Shown: piece by piece, positions 1-10,069 of the stretch
How positions within the stretch are numbered: the first letter of the stretch is position 1
How the letters are laid out: every line of letters begins with the position of its first letter
NCBI RefSeq assembly: GCF_913776295.1
Contig: NZ_CAJYOJ010000013.1
Span: 1 to 64,000, forward strand
DNA: 64,000 nt
DNA from: an uncultured Pedobacter sp.
GTDB taxonomy: Bacteria; Bacteroidota; Bacteroidia; Sphingobacteriales; Sphingobacteriaceae
Direction of reading: 5' to 3'
The notes under the pieces: model-generated
The model's database searches: none
Seen by the model: the letters and a program-made list of their open reading frames with translations, nothing else
Told to the model about the DNA's origin: nothing
Translations under genes and position numbers: made by a program

Positions 1-187
1 AAAATTTGTTAGGCCGGATTTAAGCGAAACGGAGATACGGTGCTACGGCCTAGCTACGCGGAAATGCATAGGTTCCGCAAGTCGCTCATTAATAAATAAT
101 TGCAAAATAACGTCAATGGTAGCGCAGCGAAGAATCTTAAAATGGAAAAGATCTTCCGATCGTCAGGACACCAGCTAAACTAACTAA

Positions 188-219
188 AAAGCCTCAGCTA
201 TAATAATAGCTGGAGCTTT
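188..219 (-). terminator. Probable terminator after the RemB-like gene
   Basis: An imperfect inverted repeat with arms of about 14 bp (AAAGCCTCAGCTAT and ATAGCTGGAGCTTT, two mismatches) lies 20 bp past the stop of the minus-strand barrel gene. On the minus strand it is followed by a T run. Bases 1-187 show no gene I can support, only fragments that resemble the dispersed repeats elsewhere in the window. Confidence 0.6.
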
Positions 220-239
220 AATTTTTTTAGGAGGCCTTT

Positions 240-1847
240 TTAAAAATCAGAATATAAATTCCTAAACGAACTCCGTAAACCAAAAGTGATTAAACCGGTA
301 TTGTTTTTACCCAGGCTGTTGCTTTCACGTCTTAATATACCACCTAGTTCCAAACGTAAGTTATATTTCGGATTAATGACGTAAGCCACCCTGCCTTCTG
401 CATAAAAAAGATCGGTACGGATACCCTGAGTGGTGTAATTTCCGGTAGGTTGTACCGCATCCGTATAAGGCTCGAAAATATTCTTGCCATAATTTTGTCC
501 GGCAATGTCCAGGCCGTATTTGGCGTACATCAATTCTCCACTAAAATCGAAACGTTTGTAAGAGTAGTTTAACAAGCCTACCACTTCTCTGAAGTTTGCG
601 CCCATTGGGTGGGCTAAGGGCTCGTTATAATTGGCGTAATTGCCGATACGTGTTCGTGATGAAAAGGTGTAGGGTTTTGCAGTGTTGTATTCTAACAAGT
701 AATTTAGACCATCAACTTTAAAAACATCTGCTCCTCTTACCCCTAACTGCCAGCCATATTTATTCCTGGAACTACCTGAACTCGAGAAGAAATTTTTAGC
801 TTCAAACTCATCTAAGGAGAATTGCCCATAGGCAACCAATTCTTTCATAAATTTATATTTACTGGTAAAACCGATTAAAGCATTATCAGGAGAGCCACTT
901 GATGCTTCAACTGGTCTTAAAAAGATAATTGGATTTGCATACCCCCAATCGAAACCTCTATTGTTACCAGCTTCATCGGTTTGTGCCCATATAATAGAAT
1001 CAAAAAATCCTAACGATAATCTGTTATTTACATTCCAATCTAAGTAATGAAATACACCTCCTTTTTTACGGTTACCTGCATCGTAAGATAATTTGGAAGC
1101 TCCGGGGTCTTGCATGGAAGTCCACATGGCCATATACTGTACATTTCCTAAATTTCCAGTCAGTTTTAAAAAGGGTGCTGGAGAAGAGAAATCGGACAAT
1201 AATAATGACCGGTACCCATCGCCAATAAAGGTTTTATCATAGCCAGCAGTAATGTTTAAATATTTTACCGGCGTATAAGATAGCGTTGCAGTTACATAAG
1301 ACCAATCTAAAGAGCTCTTACCTGCATTAAAACCATAGGCACGATTATAAGACTGTCCTGGAACAACCTCGCTTGAGTTTACGTAATTATTATAATATTG
1401 CGAGAATTGCCCCTGATTTTCAAAGCCGCTTGTATAAAAAGAGAACTTTTTACCAACTGTCCCACCTACCTGATACCCCCTGGTGTTTAACCACAGGTTT
1501 TGCTTACCCGAAAAATCTCTGCCAATTTGAAAATCCGGCAAAAAATCTGCATATACCGTAAAGTCTTCTTTTTTAATATCCAGCAGGTGTTCATTAAACA
1601 ACTTTCGCGAAACCCAAGAATGTCTGCTTGAATCGACCCCAACACTTAGTAATAAATTGCTTATATTCCTTAACAAACTATCATCAATAAAAAAAGGTTT
1701 TAATGAGCTGTGTATTCTGTTATTGGGGTTATAAACCTCACCGCTTAATTTTTGATAGAATTGAAAAGAATAGGGTTGATATACTGCCTGTGCCTTTAAG
1801 TCATAAAAAGAGACTGATAGAAGGAGCAGAAATAAAAGTTTCTTCAT
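240..1847 (-). CDS. Outer-membrane beta-barrel protein, RemB/Wzi-like (gliding or capsule surface protein)
   Basis: This 535-residue protein opens with a clear signal peptide (MKKLLFLLLLSVSFYDLKAQA). The rest is rich in alternating aromatic and polar strands such as GYQVGGTVGKKFSFYTSGFENQG, as in an outer-membrane barrel. Length and sequence character fit the Bacteroidota family annotated as gliding motility protein RemB, related to the capsule-assembly Wzi group; I assign this from memory. It is the last gene after the exopolysaccharide cluster, separated from the initiating transferase by a terminator-like hairpin. A role in holding or using surface polysaccharide is inferred from that position. 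Confidence 0.6.
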   Translation of the reverse strand: MKKLLFLLLLSVSFYDLKAQAVYQPYSFQFYQKLSGEVYNPNNRIHSSLKPFFIDDSLLRNISNLLLSVGVDSSRHSWVSRKLFNEHLLDIKKEDFTVYADFLPDFQIGRDFSGKQNLWLNTRGYQVGGTVGKKFSFYTSGFENQGQFSQYYNNYVNSSEVVPGQSYNRAYGFNAGKSSLDWSYVTATLSYTPVKYLNITAGYDKTFIGDGYRSLLLSDFSSPAPFLKLTGNLGNVQYMAMWTSMQDPGASKLSYDAGNRKKGGVFHYLDWNVNNRLSLGFFDSIIWAQTDEAGNNRGFDWGYANPIIFLRPVEASSGSPDNALIGFTSKYKFMKELVAYGQFSLDEFEAKNFFSSSGSSRNKYGWQLGVRGADVFKVDGLNYLLEYNTAKPYTFSSRTRIGNYANYNEPLAHPMGANFREVVGLLNYSYKRFDFSGELMYAKYGLDIAGQNYGKNIFEPYTDAVQPTGNYTTQGIRTDLFYAEGRVAYVINPKYNLRLELGGILRRESNSLGKNNTGLITFGLRSSFRNLYSDF

Positions 1848-1925
1848 TTGGTAAATTTTAATTCAAGGGGGCAAAGAAAGTAATTATTTATTAATTTAAT
1901 GATGAATGCTAAAGTTCATAAAAAA

Positions 1926-1946
1926 GAAAAGCCCTTTCGGGCCTGT
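1926..1946 (-). terminator. Short hairpin terminator after the initiating transferase
   Basis: GCCC-TTTC-GGGC hairpin. Read on the minus strand it has a GAAA loop and is followed by TTTTCTTTTTT. It lies just past the stop of the phosphotransferase gene. The stem is short, so efficiency is uncertain. Confidence 0.55.
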
Positions 1947-1955
1947 ATTTTGTTA

Positions 1956-3347
1956 TTAAAAGGCATTTTCTTCACCCTTAACCATATTAATTACCGTCAT
2001 AAAAATAATCTTAACATCTAACATTGCGCTCCAGTTTTCCAAATACCAGATATCATGTTCTACACGCTTAACCATTTTATAATCTTCCTTTGTTTCGCCA
2101 CGATATCCGTTTACTTGAGCCCAACCGGTAATACCGGGTTTTAAAAAGTGACGCACCATAAACTGATCTACAATACCTTTATATTGTTCGGTATGGCTTA
2201 ACATATGAGGACGGGGTCCTACTACACTCATGTGCCCCATAAATACGTTAAAAAATTGCGGTAGTTCATCCAAACTCGATTTCCTTAAAAACTTTCCAAT
2301 AGACGTTATGCGGTCGTCATTCTTACTGGCCTGTCTTTTATCGCTATCCGCATTCATACGCATGCTCCTGAATTTAAAACACCAGAAAGGCTCATCATCA
2401 CGGCCGCTTCTTAATTGTTTAAATAACACTGGGCCTCTACTTTGCATTTTAATCAATAAGGCGATAATTGGGTATAACCAACTTAACACGAATAGAATCA
2501 CCAAACCGCTGAAAACTACATCAATTACCCGTTTTTTGAAGCGGTTGTGAATTTTCTCTAAAGGTTCTGAACGCAAAGAAATCACAGGGAATTCATTTCC
2601 CAGATAACTTACCGTATAAGGAGACAGTAGGGCTCCACTAATATCAGGAATAAATTTTAACCGTACACATTGCCGCTCAGCTTCCTCTGTTAATAAGGCC
2701 ATATCAGCCATTCGATCAGGGGCGATCGTTACGTAAATATCTTTAATCCCCTTATCAACTGCCATCTTAAACTGCCTTCCCACTACATCGGAAATCTGAC
2801 CGTTACGGTCTAAATAATTGTCTGGTACATCGTTAATAAAACCATGAAATTCAATATAGCGCTGCTTTTCAAAATAATTAGCCAGTTGTAAACCTGTTGC
2901 ATTATTCCCCATAATGGCTACTGATTTAACTCCCCGGAGATGATTAAATAGCAAGAACTGGAATGAAGTGCCTATGAAACGGTTAACCAAGAACAAAATG
3001 GCTAACATACCATAAAATATCACAAGGAACGACCTTGAAAAATCATTTTGTTTTGAAAAGAAAAGGTAAATAGAAAATAAAACTGCATGCAACACCACGC
3101 TCTTCCAGGTTCCCCTGTAAATTCGTTCTATTCTTCTTGAACCATATTCACTGTAAAGACCAAAGCTGGTGGTGCTCACAATCCAAATCAGGTTACAAAC
3201 TACTACATAATGCCATTGCAATTCCGAGCTTACCGCCTTACCCATGTAAGCTGTAAATTCGTAGGCAAAAAAGTACACAATATTGACCATGATCAGATCA
3301 GTTATTGGCAGAATATATTTTAGTATAAATAAGTAACGTGTTTGCAT
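1956..3347 (-). CDS. Undecaprenyl-phosphate glucose (hexose-1-P) phosphotransferase, WcaJ-like
   Basis: Initiates repeat-unit assembly by moving a sugar-1-phosphate, probably glucose, from UDP-sugar to undecaprenyl phosphate in the inner membrane. The 463-residue protein has four or five N-terminal membrane spans (about residues 10-130), a Rossmann-like middle (SVAIMGNNATGLQLANYF), another hydrophobic segment near residue 280, and the C-terminal sugar-transferase domain with FKQLRSGRDDEPFWCFKFRSMRM and SLDELPQFFNVFMGHMSVVGPRPH. Length and domain order are normal for polyprenyl glycosylphosphotransferases. It sits 258 bp downstream of manC with its own candidate promoter, so it may be expressed separately from the long operon. 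The exact donor sugar cannot be read from the sequence. Confidence 0.9.
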   Translation of the reverse strand: MQTRYLFILKYILPITDLIMVNIVYFFAYEFTAYMGKAVSSELQWHYVVVCNLIWIVSTTSFGLYSEYGSRRIERIYRGTWKSVVLHAVLFSIYLFFSKQNDFSRSFLVIFYGMLAILFLVNRFIGTSFQFLLFNHLRGVKSVAIMGNNATGLQLANYFEKQRYIEFHGFINDVPDNYLDRNGQISDVVGRQFKMAVDKGIKDIYVTIAPDRMADMALLTEEAERQCVRLKFIPDISGALLSPYTVSYLGNEFPVISLRSEPLEKIHNRFKKRVIDVVFSGLVILFVLSWLYPIIALLIKMQSRGPVLFKQLRSGRDDEPFWCFKFRSMRMNADSDKRQASKNDDRITSIGKFLRKSSLDELPQFFNVFMGHMSVVGPRPHMLSHTEQYKGIVDQFMVRHFLKPGITGWAQVNGYRGETKEDYKMVKRVEHDIWYLENWSAMLDVKIIFMTVINMVKGEENAF

Positions 3348-3372
3348 AGGCCTAAAAAGGAAACTTAAACAT

Positions 3373-3559
3373 TTAATCGGTGTTTTTGTTTGAGCGAATT
3401 ACAATGAACAAAATTAATGCCTAAATTCAGACCCAAAGTTAATTAATCATTACCAAATTAAAAACCGATTAACAGTTGCGCAATGTAAGCTTAAAATAAA
3501 TTCTAAAAAATTTGAGTATCTGTATACTGATAATTAGTAGATTAATCCATTTAATCGGT
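3373..3559. promoter_or_regulatory. Three copies of TTAATCGGT in the leader of the initiating transferase
   Basis: TTAATCGGT occurs at 3373-3381 and 3551-3559, and in reverse at 3464-3472, inside the 258-bp gap between manC and the phosphotransferase. A GATTAA-TCCAT-TTAATC inverted repeat overlaps the third copy (3540-3556). Binding by a regulator is inference only. Confidence 0.3.
3434..3441 (-). promoter_or_regulatory. Candidate -7 box for the initiating transferase
   Basis: Minus-strand TAACTTTG matches the Bacteroidota -7 consensus TAnnTTTG. It would give a leader of about 80 nt before the ATG at 3347. No good TTTG -33 element is seen at the usual distance. Confidence 0.4.
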
Positions 3560-3605
3560 AGATACCAAAACTTACGACAAGCCAGATAAAAATAGTGGCC
3601 TATAA

Positions 3606-4700
3606 TTAAGCATATTTTATCCCATGCTCAACGACCATATTTTTTGCGACCTGTTTAATCTCCTGCTCATCTGATTTTGGATAAATCAAGAGTATCTCAC
3701 CATCATCCACCACGATATAATTATCAAGCCCTTTTATCACGGCAGCCTTTTCTTTTGGCAAATGAATAATACAGTTGGTTGTATCTTTTAAATTAACTTT
3801 ACCTAAATTAACCATGTTATTTGCTGTATCCTTTTCTCCAACGGCATGTAAAGATGCCCAAGTACCTAAATCAGACCAACCTATCTCGGCCGGAATAGTA
3901 TACACATTATCAGCCTTCTCAAGAATGGCATAATCAATAGATATATTAGGGCTAGAAGGGTAATGATCAGCGATAAATTTCGATTCGTTTGCGGTATTAT
4001 AAAATGGCAGGCCGCTTTCAAACAATGCAGCGATCTCAGGAGCATGACTACAAAATGCCCTTATCAACGAATTTGCCGACCAGACAAATATACCCGCGTT
4101 CCAAACGTAATCCCCACTTTTAAGGTATTCTTCTGCTTTGGCTAAAATAGGCTTCTCCATAAATGCACTTACCTTTTTAACCTCATTTAACTCGTCATGA
4201 CCTGTTACATCCGTTTTTTGATACCTGATGTACCCATAACCGGTATCAGGTCTTGTAGGACTAATGCCTAAAGTTAACAGCGCATTGTTTTCAAAACTAA
4301 ACTCCAGGGCCTGTAGCACTTTGGATATAAAAACATCTTCCTTTAAAATCAAATGATCAGAAGGGGCAACTACAATATTAGCATCCGGGTTTAATTTACT
4401 AATCTTGTAGGTTGCATAAGCTATGCAAGGTGCGGTGTTATTTCTGCTTGGCTCTAAAAGGATATTTTCCTTTAAAACTTCAGGTAACTGCTCGGCAACC
4501 AAATTTGCGTAGGCTTCATTGGTTAAAATAAAGATTTGGTCGTTCGGACAGATATTTAAAAAACGTTCGTAAGTTAACTGTAATAAAGATTTGCCTATTC
4601 CTAAGATATCTATAAACTGTTTTGGAAAAAGATTCCGGCTTTTTGGCCAAAAGCGGGAACCTACTCCACCCGCCATTATTAATACATAATTATTTTTCAT
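3606..4700 (-). CDS. manC: Mannose-1-phosphate guanylyltransferase
   Basis: Makes GDP-mannose from mannose-1-phosphate and GTP in the cytoplasm. The nucleotidyltransferase signature MAGGVGSRFWPKSRNLFPKQF is at residues 9-29, and FMEKP and VWNAGIFVW follow as in the family. At 364 residues it is the short single-domain type without the phosphomannose isomerase domain of longer enzymes. It is the last gene of the long exopolysaccharide operon, 17 bp after a GT4 gene. Its product feeds Gmd and then the ColD/Fcl-like branch, and may also supply mannose directly. Confidence 0.92.
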   Translation of the reverse strand: MKNNYVLIMAGGVGSRFWPKSRNLFPKQFIDILGIGKSLLQLTYERFLNICPNDQIFILTNEAYANLVAEQLPEVLKENILLEPSRNNTAPCIAYATYKISKLNPDANIVVAPSDHLILKEDVFISKVLQALEFSFENNALLTLGISPTRPDTGYGYIRYQKTDVTGHDELNEVKKVSAFMEKPILAKAEEYLKSGDYVWNAGIFVWSANSLIRAFCSHAPEIAALFESGLPFYNTANESKFIADHYPSSPNISIDYAILEKADNVYTIPAEIGWSDLGTWASLHAVGEKDTANNMVNLGKVNLKDTTNCIIHLPKEKAAVIKGLDNYIVVDDGEILLIYPKSDEQEIKQVAKNMVVEHGIKYA

Positions 4701-4717
4701 TTATTTCATTATCAAAT

Positions 4718-5827
4718 TTAATTTCCAGATAATTTTAGAAGGTTTTCAATCATTCTATCACTAATACTATTGCTAGAAAAGTTCAGCGAAGTTTTTATAG
4801 CGTTATCTGAAAGAACATTCTTTTCATCCTGATTTAAAGAGTAAAAATTAACAACCTGCTCCATTAGTTTCGTGTGGCTTCCAGGTTCAAATTTAAATCC
4901 ATTTATACCATTTTGTAAATAATCATTTATGCCCCCTCTATCTGATCCAATTACCGGGGTACCACAGGCCATAGCTTCCAATCCAACCAAACCGAGGCTT
5001 TCGTACATTTTTGTTGGAAAAACAAAAGCATCCATTTGATTAAATATCTCTGGTAATTCCAATTGAGATTTAAAGCCCAGGTATTTAACGTATTTGTTAA
5101 GGTTTAATGAGCTAATCATTTCAGAAAAAGCTTGTTCACTATCGCCACGCCCAACAACCAATACCTCTAAGTTGTTAAACTCTGGTAGCTTAATGAGCTC
5201 ATGTGTTGCCAATAATAGTGTATCCCATCCTTTTTCAGGCGCAAGTCTAGAAACATATCCAAGAACACGGCTGCTACTGTTGGATTTAGGCTTAGGTTTA
5301 AAACTGTCAAGATTTACTCCTCCAGATGCAGATATAAAGGTTTTATCAATGTTTAAATCGTATTTCTTCACAATTTCATCCCTGTAAAAAATGCTTGGAC
5401 AAACAATTTGATCAGCTAACTTGATCAAGGGGATCGACATTTTTAACAAAAATCCATCGAGCGAATGGGTTATGATCATGTCTTCACCATGAGGATTAAC
5501 GATGATTAAGAATTTATTGAATATCTTTTTTATTAAAAGTGCATATACCGGTAAAAGGCTATGTGAAACATTGTGAATATAAATAATGTCGTATTTCTTA
5601 AAAAAACCAAAGAAAAGCACATTCAAATAAAATTTAAGATATTTATACAGTTTGGATAAGGCGCTTTTACCCTGCCCCTTTATAAGAGATTTGTGTACTA
5701 TATTTATTTGATCTCCTTGTTCCAAACCAGTGCAAAAATTCTTAACAAACACCCCGAAATATGCATCATCTTCAGATGGGTACATATTGGAAACCACATA
5801 AACTTTTAAACCTTTATCAATACTCAT
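4718..5827 (-). CDS. Glycosyltransferase family 4 (GT-B fold)
   Basis: Cytoplasmic retaining glycosyltransferase that would add one sugar to the lipid-linked repeat unit. The C-terminal half has the GT4 hallmarks: GYVSRLAPEKGWDTLL, a KYLGFKSQLELPEIFNQMD segment, and the E-x7-E motif in ESLGLVGLEAMACGTPVIGSDRGG. The 369-residue length is usual. It lies between galE and manC in the operon. Donor and acceptor cannot be told from sequence. Confidence 0.88.
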   Translation of the reverse strand: MSIDKGLKVYVVSNMYPSEDDAYFGVFVKNFCTGLEQGDQINIVHKSLIKGQGKSALSKLYKYLKFYLNVLFFGFFKKYDIIYIHNVSHSLLPVYALLIKKIFNKFLIIVNPHGEDMIITHSLDGFLLKMSIPLIKLADQIVCPSIFYRDEIVKKYDLNIDKTFISASGGVNLDSFKPKPKSNSSSRVLGYVSRLAPEKGWDTLLLATHELIKLPEFNNLEVLVVGRGDSEQAFSEMISSLNLNKYVKYLGFKSQLELPEIFNQMDAFVFPTKMYESLGLVGLEAMACGTPVIGSDRGGINDYLQNGINGFKFEPGSHTKLMEQVVNFYSLNQDEKNVLSDNAIKTSLNFSSNSISDRMIENLLKLSGN

Positions 5828-5865
5828 TAGGCGTTGCTTTTATAATTTTATCCCAAAAGAGCTTA

Positions 5866-6885
5866 CTAAAAAATATGATGTACATTTTTTTCCCATTCCC
5901 ATGCCGAGCGCATCATCTCATTGATATCAAGATTAGCTCTCCAGCCTAGTTCATTGTTCGATTTCTGTACATCGCCATATACCTTCACCACATCACCAGC
6001 CCTTCTTGGTCCGATCTTATAGTCCAGTTTCCCACCATTTACCCTTTCAAAGGCAGCAATAATCTCCAAAACAGAAGAACCTTTACCTGTACCGATATTG
6101 AAAACATCGTAATTCCCGTTCGGGTTTCCATCTTCTAATTTTTTGATCGCGGCAACATGTGCTTTTGCAAGATCTACAACGTGAATATAATCGCGGATGG
6201 CCGATCCATCTGGGGTATCGTAATCATTGCCATAAACCGTAATCGGGCCACGTTTACCAATTGCAGATTGGGTAATAAAAGGAACCAGATTTGCAGGAAC
6301 GCCATTTGGCAATTCACCAATCAAAGCGGTTTCGTGCGCGCCAACCGGATTAAAATAACGCAAAGAGATTACATTTAAATCAGGGGTTACAGCTGCGGTT
6401 TCGGCCAAAATTTCTTCGGCTATCTGCTTGGTGTTTCCATAAGGAGATTCTGCTTTCTGCACAGGTGCAGCCTCGGTTACAGGCAAGGTTTCTGGCTGAC
6501 CGTAAACGGTACATGAAGAAGAAAACACAAAATCAATCTTCCTGTTAAAAGAGGTTAACAGGTTAATTAAGCTATAGAAATTGTTTCTGTAATATTTTAA
6601 AGGTTCCGCTACCGATTCGCCAACTGCCTTGTAAGCCGCAAAGTGGATAATCCCGTCGATATCAGTGTGCTTTTCGGCAAATTCCTGCACCGCCTTATCT
6701 TCCTGCAGGTCGATTTCGTGAAAATCGAACCACTTGCCGGTGATGGCATGTAGCTGGGTTAAAATTTTGATATTCGAGTTAGAAAGATTGTCGATAATTA
6801 CAACTTCGTATCCTGCATTGTGTAATTCTACAGCGGTATGCGAACCTATGTAACCAGTTCCACCAGTAACTAATATTTTTGCCAT
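5866..6885 (-). CDS. galE: UDP-glucose 4-epimerase
   Basis: Interconverts UDP-glucose and UDP-galactose with bound NAD. This extended short-chain dehydrogenase has GGTGYIGSHTAVEL at the N-terminus, the SSSCTVYG segment and the catalytic YGNTK motif. The 339-residue length is standard. It ends 38 bp before the GT4 gene and starts 1 bp after the UDP-xylose synthase gene, so it is tightly operonic. In this context it supplies UDP-galactose, or possibly UDP-GalNAc, for the polymer. Confidence 0.93.
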   Translation of the reverse strand: MAKILVTGGTGYIGSHTAVELHNAGYEVVIIDNLSNSNIKILTQLHAITGKWFDFHEIDLQEDKAVQEFAEKHTDIDGIIHFAAYKAVGESVAEPLKYYRNNFYSLINLLTSFNRKIDFVFSSSCTVYGQPETLPVTEAAPVQKAESPYGNTKQIAEEILAETAAVTPDLNVISLRYFNPVGAHETALIGELPNGVPANLVPFITQSAIGKRGPITVYGNDYDTPDGSAIRDYIHVVDLAKAHVAAIKKLEDGNPNGNYDVFNIGTGKGSSVLEIIAAFERVNGGKLDYKIGPRRAGDVVKVYGDVQKSNNELGWRANLDINEMMRSAWEWEKNVHHIF

Positions 6886-6886
6886 T

Positions 6887-7876
6887 TTAACGGTTAAATG
6901 TTGTAAAATCTTTATGTTCTATCTTTTCCAAAGCCTCTGCAGGCAGTGATTTAAAATATTCGTATGTAATTTTTAATCCTTCCGCACGCCCTATTTTAGG
7001 TTCCCATCCCAATAGCTCCTTTGCCTTTGTAATATCAGGCCTGCGCTGTTTCGGATCATCCTGAGGCAGTTCTTTGTACATAATTTTCTGTGTGGTACCC
7101 GTAAGTTTAATAATTTCTTCGCAGAACTGTTTAATGGTAATTTCATCAGGGTTACCAATGTTTACAGGCTGGGCATAATCGCCCATCAATAAACGGTAAA
7201 TCCCTTCAATCAGATCATCAACATAACAGAAAGAGCGGGTCTGGCTTCCATCGCCAAATATAGTTAGATCTTCTCCCCTTAGGGCCTGTCCGATAAAAGC
7301 AGGTAAAACACGACCATCATTCAGACGCATTCGTGGACCATAAGTATTAAAAATCCTTACAATCCTTGTTTCTACGCCATGAAAAGTATGGTAGGCCATG
7401 GTAATGGCTTCTTGGAAACGTTTCGCCTCGTCGTAAACACCACGCGGACCTACCGGGTTTACATTGCCCCAGTATTCTTCGGGTTGTGGGTTAACACTAG
7501 GATCACCGTAAACTTCGGAAGTTGAAGCAATCAGCATCCTGGCTTTTTTACTGCGGGCCAAACCTAAAAGATTGTGTGTACCCAACGAACCTACTTTAAG
7601 GGTCTGGATTGGGATTTTAAGGTAATCAATCGGACTTGCAGGTGAGGCAAAGTGTAGTATATAATGAAGCTCACCAGGAACATGTACAAATTTGGAAACG
7701 TCGTGGTTGTAAAACTCAAAATTATCAAGTTTACACAGGTGTTCGATATTTGCCAGATCGCCAGTAATCAAGTTATCCATTCCGATAACGTGGTAACCTT
7801 CTTTTATAAAGCGATCGCAAAGGTGTGAGCCCAAAAATCCGGCAGCACCAGTAATCAATATTCTTTTCTTACCCAT
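6887..7876 (-). CDS. UDP-glucuronate decarboxylase (UDP-xylose synthase)
   Basis: Converts UDP-glucuronate to UDP-xylose with NAD. The 329-residue extended SDR has [27 protein letters not shown], a catalytic YDEAK motif, and the [26 protein letters not shown] stretch typical of UXS enzymes. It is 1 bp from ugd, whose product is its substrate; that pairing supports the assignment. The polymer is therefore predicted to contain xylose, or glucuronate and xylose. Confidence 0.9.
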   Translation of the reverse strand: MGKKRILITGAAGFLGSHLCDRFIKEGYHVIGMDNLITGDLANIEHLCKLDNFEFYNHDVSKFVHVPGELHYILHFASPASPIDYLKIPIQTLKVGSLGTHNLLGLARSKKARMLIASTSEVYGDPSVNPQPEEYWGNVNPVGPRGVYDEAKRFQEAITMAYHTFHGVETRIVRIFNTYGPRMRLNDGRVLPAFIGQALRGEDLTIFGDGSQTRSFCYVDDLIEGIYRLLMGDYAQPVNIGNPDEITIKQFCEEIIKLTGTTQKIMYKELPQDDPKQRRPDITKAKELLGWEPKIGRAEGLKITYEYFKSLPAEALEKIEHKDFTTFNR

Positions 7877-7877
7877 T

Positions 7878-9188
7878 TTAATCTATTAACTTTCTGCCAA
7901 TACTGTTATAATAATAGCCCATATCAATCATTTTATCTAGATCGTACAAGTTCCGGCCATCAAAAACTACCTTGTTTTTTAAGGTGTTGTCGATTTTTTC
8001 GAAATCAGGGTTACGGAAAACCGACCACTCTGTTGCAATAAGAAGGGCATCGGCATCTTCTAATGCTTCGTACTGGTTTTTGGCATAATTTACCTGGCTG
8101 CCAATGATATTTTTAACATTTCCCATTCCCTCCGGATCGAAAACAGTAACGTTTGCACCGTTTTTAAGCAATGCATCGATAATATATAAAGCCGGGGCTT
8201 CACGTATATCATCCGTTTCGGGTTTAAATGCCAGCCCCCACAATGCAAAATGTTTGCCGTTGATATCGCCTTTGTAGTATTTAAGTACCTTATCAACCAA
8301 AATTGTTTTCTGCCTTTCGTTAACCTCCATCACCGATTTCAGAATCTGGAAATCATAGGCCGTTTCATCGGCAGCTTTAACCAATGCCTGCACATCTTTA
8401 GGGAAACATGAACCACCGTAACCTATACCCGGAAAAAGGAAACGTTTGCCGATACGGTCATCGGAGCCAACCCCCCGGCGTACGGCATCAACATCAGCAC
8501 CTACCAGTTCGCACAGGTTGGCTATCTCGTTCATGAAGGTAATTTTTGTAGCCAGAAAAGAATTTGCTGCATATTTGGTCAGTTCAGATGAGCGCTCATC
8601 CATAAAAAGAATCGGATTTCCCTGACGTACATAAGGTGCATACAGTTCAGCCATCAATTTTTTAGCTTTTTCGCTTTTGGTACCCAAAACCACACGGTCG
8701 GGTTTCATAAAATCTTCAACTGCTACGCCTTCTCTTAAAAATTCAGGGTTCGAAACCACGTCAACTTCTATCGAAGTATTTTCGGCAAAAACAGCTTTAA
8801 CTTTATCGGCAGTTCCAACAGGAACGGTTGATTTATTTACGATAACCTTATATTCGGTAATCAGTTTTGAAATATCTTTTGCAGCACCTAAAATGTAAGA
8901 AAGATCGGCCGCACCATCACCGCCCGGAGGGGTTGGTAAAGCCATAAAAATAATCTGCGCTTCTTTTACGGCATCAGCCACGTTGGTGGTAAAGGTTAAC
9001 CTTTCCTGTTCAATGTTCCGGTGGAACAAAAGATCTAAACCAGGTTCGTAGATCGGCACCTCGCCATTCTGCATCTGCTTTACCTTTGTTTCGTTAATGT
9101 CAACACATATTACATCATTTCCTGTTTCGGCTAAACAGGTCCCGGTAACCAAACCTACGTATCCGGTACCGATAACGGCTATCTTCAT
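7878..9188 (-). CDS. ugd: UDP-glucose 6-dehydrogenase
   Basis: Oxidises UDP-glucose to UDP-glucuronate with two NAD. The NAD-binding site [24 protein letters not shown] is at residues 7-30. The catalytic cysteine lies in the [16 protein letters not shown] motif near residue 260, and [11 protein letters not shown] is in the C-terminal domain. The 436-residue length is normal. It precedes the UDP-xylose synthase gene, forming a glucose-glucuronate-xylose route inside the operon. A second, distinct nucleotide-sugar dehydrogenase is encoded at 23.7 kb. Confidence 0.94.
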   Translation of the reverse strand: MKIAVIGTGYVGLVTGTCLAETGNDVICVDINETKVKQMQNGEVPIYEPGLDLLFHRNIEQERLTFTTNVADAVKEAQIIFMALPTPPGGDGAADLSYILGAAKDISKLITEYKVIVNKSTVPVGTADKVKAVFAENTSIEVDVVSNPEFLREGVAVEDFMKPDRVVLGTKSEKAKKLMAELYAPYVRQGNPILFMDERSSELTKYAANSFLATKITFMNEIANLCELVGADVDAVRRGVGSDDRIGKRFLFPGIGYGGSCFPKDVQALVKAADETAYDFQILKSVMEVNERQKTILVDKVLKYYKGDINGKHFALWGLAFKPETDDIREAPALYIIDALLKNGANVTVFDPEGMGNVKNIIGSQVNYAKNQYEALEDADALLIATEWSVFRNPDFEKIDNTLKNKVVFDGRNLYDLDKMIDMGYYYNSIGRKLID

Positions 9189-9217
9189 ATAATTTTAATT
9201 ATTAAGTTCAATAGATA

Positions 9218-10066
9218 CTAAATCCGTATCCATTTTTCTGGCACTAGATCTTTTGTTTGGGAATTTTTAATTTCATCAGCATACCATCTTCTGGGCGCAA
9301 TTACTTCTTTTTCTGGATTTGGGTTTAACCATGCGCCCCAATAACTAAAACTGCTGTTTGCTATGATGTTATGATTACACTTGCCCATTAGGTGCAAATC
9401 GGCATAATTGGTATCAGCATTATTATGGTCACAAAACACAGAGTTTGCAGAAATATCCAGATTTTCTTTACACCATTGAATATCATCCGAAAACACTAAA
9501 AATTTAGGATTTTCGTGTTTTTGCGAGAAATATTCTATTGCATTCGTATAGTAAGATAAATCACAAGTTCCGTGTACCGCATTTGCACTTTTATCACTTA
9601 AAAAGTCTCCACGCCTAACATGGAGACTTATTGATACGTTACCTTGAATTTCTTGTAAAATTTCCCGATCTCTTGATTGTAATGGAGCAATTACCTTAAA
9701 ATCACTTAACAGGGATTGACGGATGTCCTTAAAATAAGGTTCACTTTGCCAATACCCGTCAATTAAAACAATTGATTGATTGTATTTTTTTAAAATCGAG
9801 CCATCATAGTAGTAATTTTTTTCCTTTAGAAGCTTACACCCATTAAATAATCTTTTAATGGGATTATTAATTTGTTTTAAAAGAGAAGATGTTGCAATTT
9901 CAGCTTTAATATCAAAATTCATTAAACCATAGCTGTGGAGTTTATACTTTTCAAAAGCACTTATATCTAAAATCAAATCCACATTATTTATTAATGCTAA
10001 TCTTTTACCAATGGCATATTGAAATAATTGATTACCTAATCCACCTAATAGTTTAACAACAATCAT
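9218..10066 (-). CDS. GT11 glycosyltransferase (alpha-1,2-fucosyl/colitosyltransferase type)
   Basis: Belongs to the GT11 fold: GGLGNQLFQYAIGKRL at the N-terminus, the donor-binding HxRRxD motif in LHVRRGDFL, and the C-terminal IIANSSFSYWGAWLNPNPEK signature. The 282-residue length is typical. GT11 members use GDP-L-fucose; the E. coli O55 enzyme WbgN is known to transfer colitose. The gene starts 3 bp after the ColD-like dehydratase, so colitose as donor is a real possibility. GDP-fucose is the alternative. Confidence 0.88.
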   Translation of the reverse strand: MIVVKLLGGLGNQLFQYAIGKRLALINNVDLILDISAFEKYKLHSYGLMNFDIKAEIATSSLLKQINNPIKRLFNGCKLLKEKNYYYDGSILKKYNQSIVLIDGYWQSEPYFKDIRQSLLSDFKVIAPLQSRDREILQEIQGNVSISLHVRRGDFLSDKSANAVHGTCDLSYYTNAIEYFSQKHENPKFLVFSDDIQWCKENLDISANSVFCDHNNADTNYADLHLMGKCNHNIIANSSFSYWGAWLNPNPEKEVIAPRRWYADEIKNSQTKDLVPEKWIRI

Positions 10067-10069
10067 TGA

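Noticed and set aside
2230-2550. 106-residue plus-strand ORF
   Set aside because: It is antisense to the catalytic domain of the initiating phosphotransferase.
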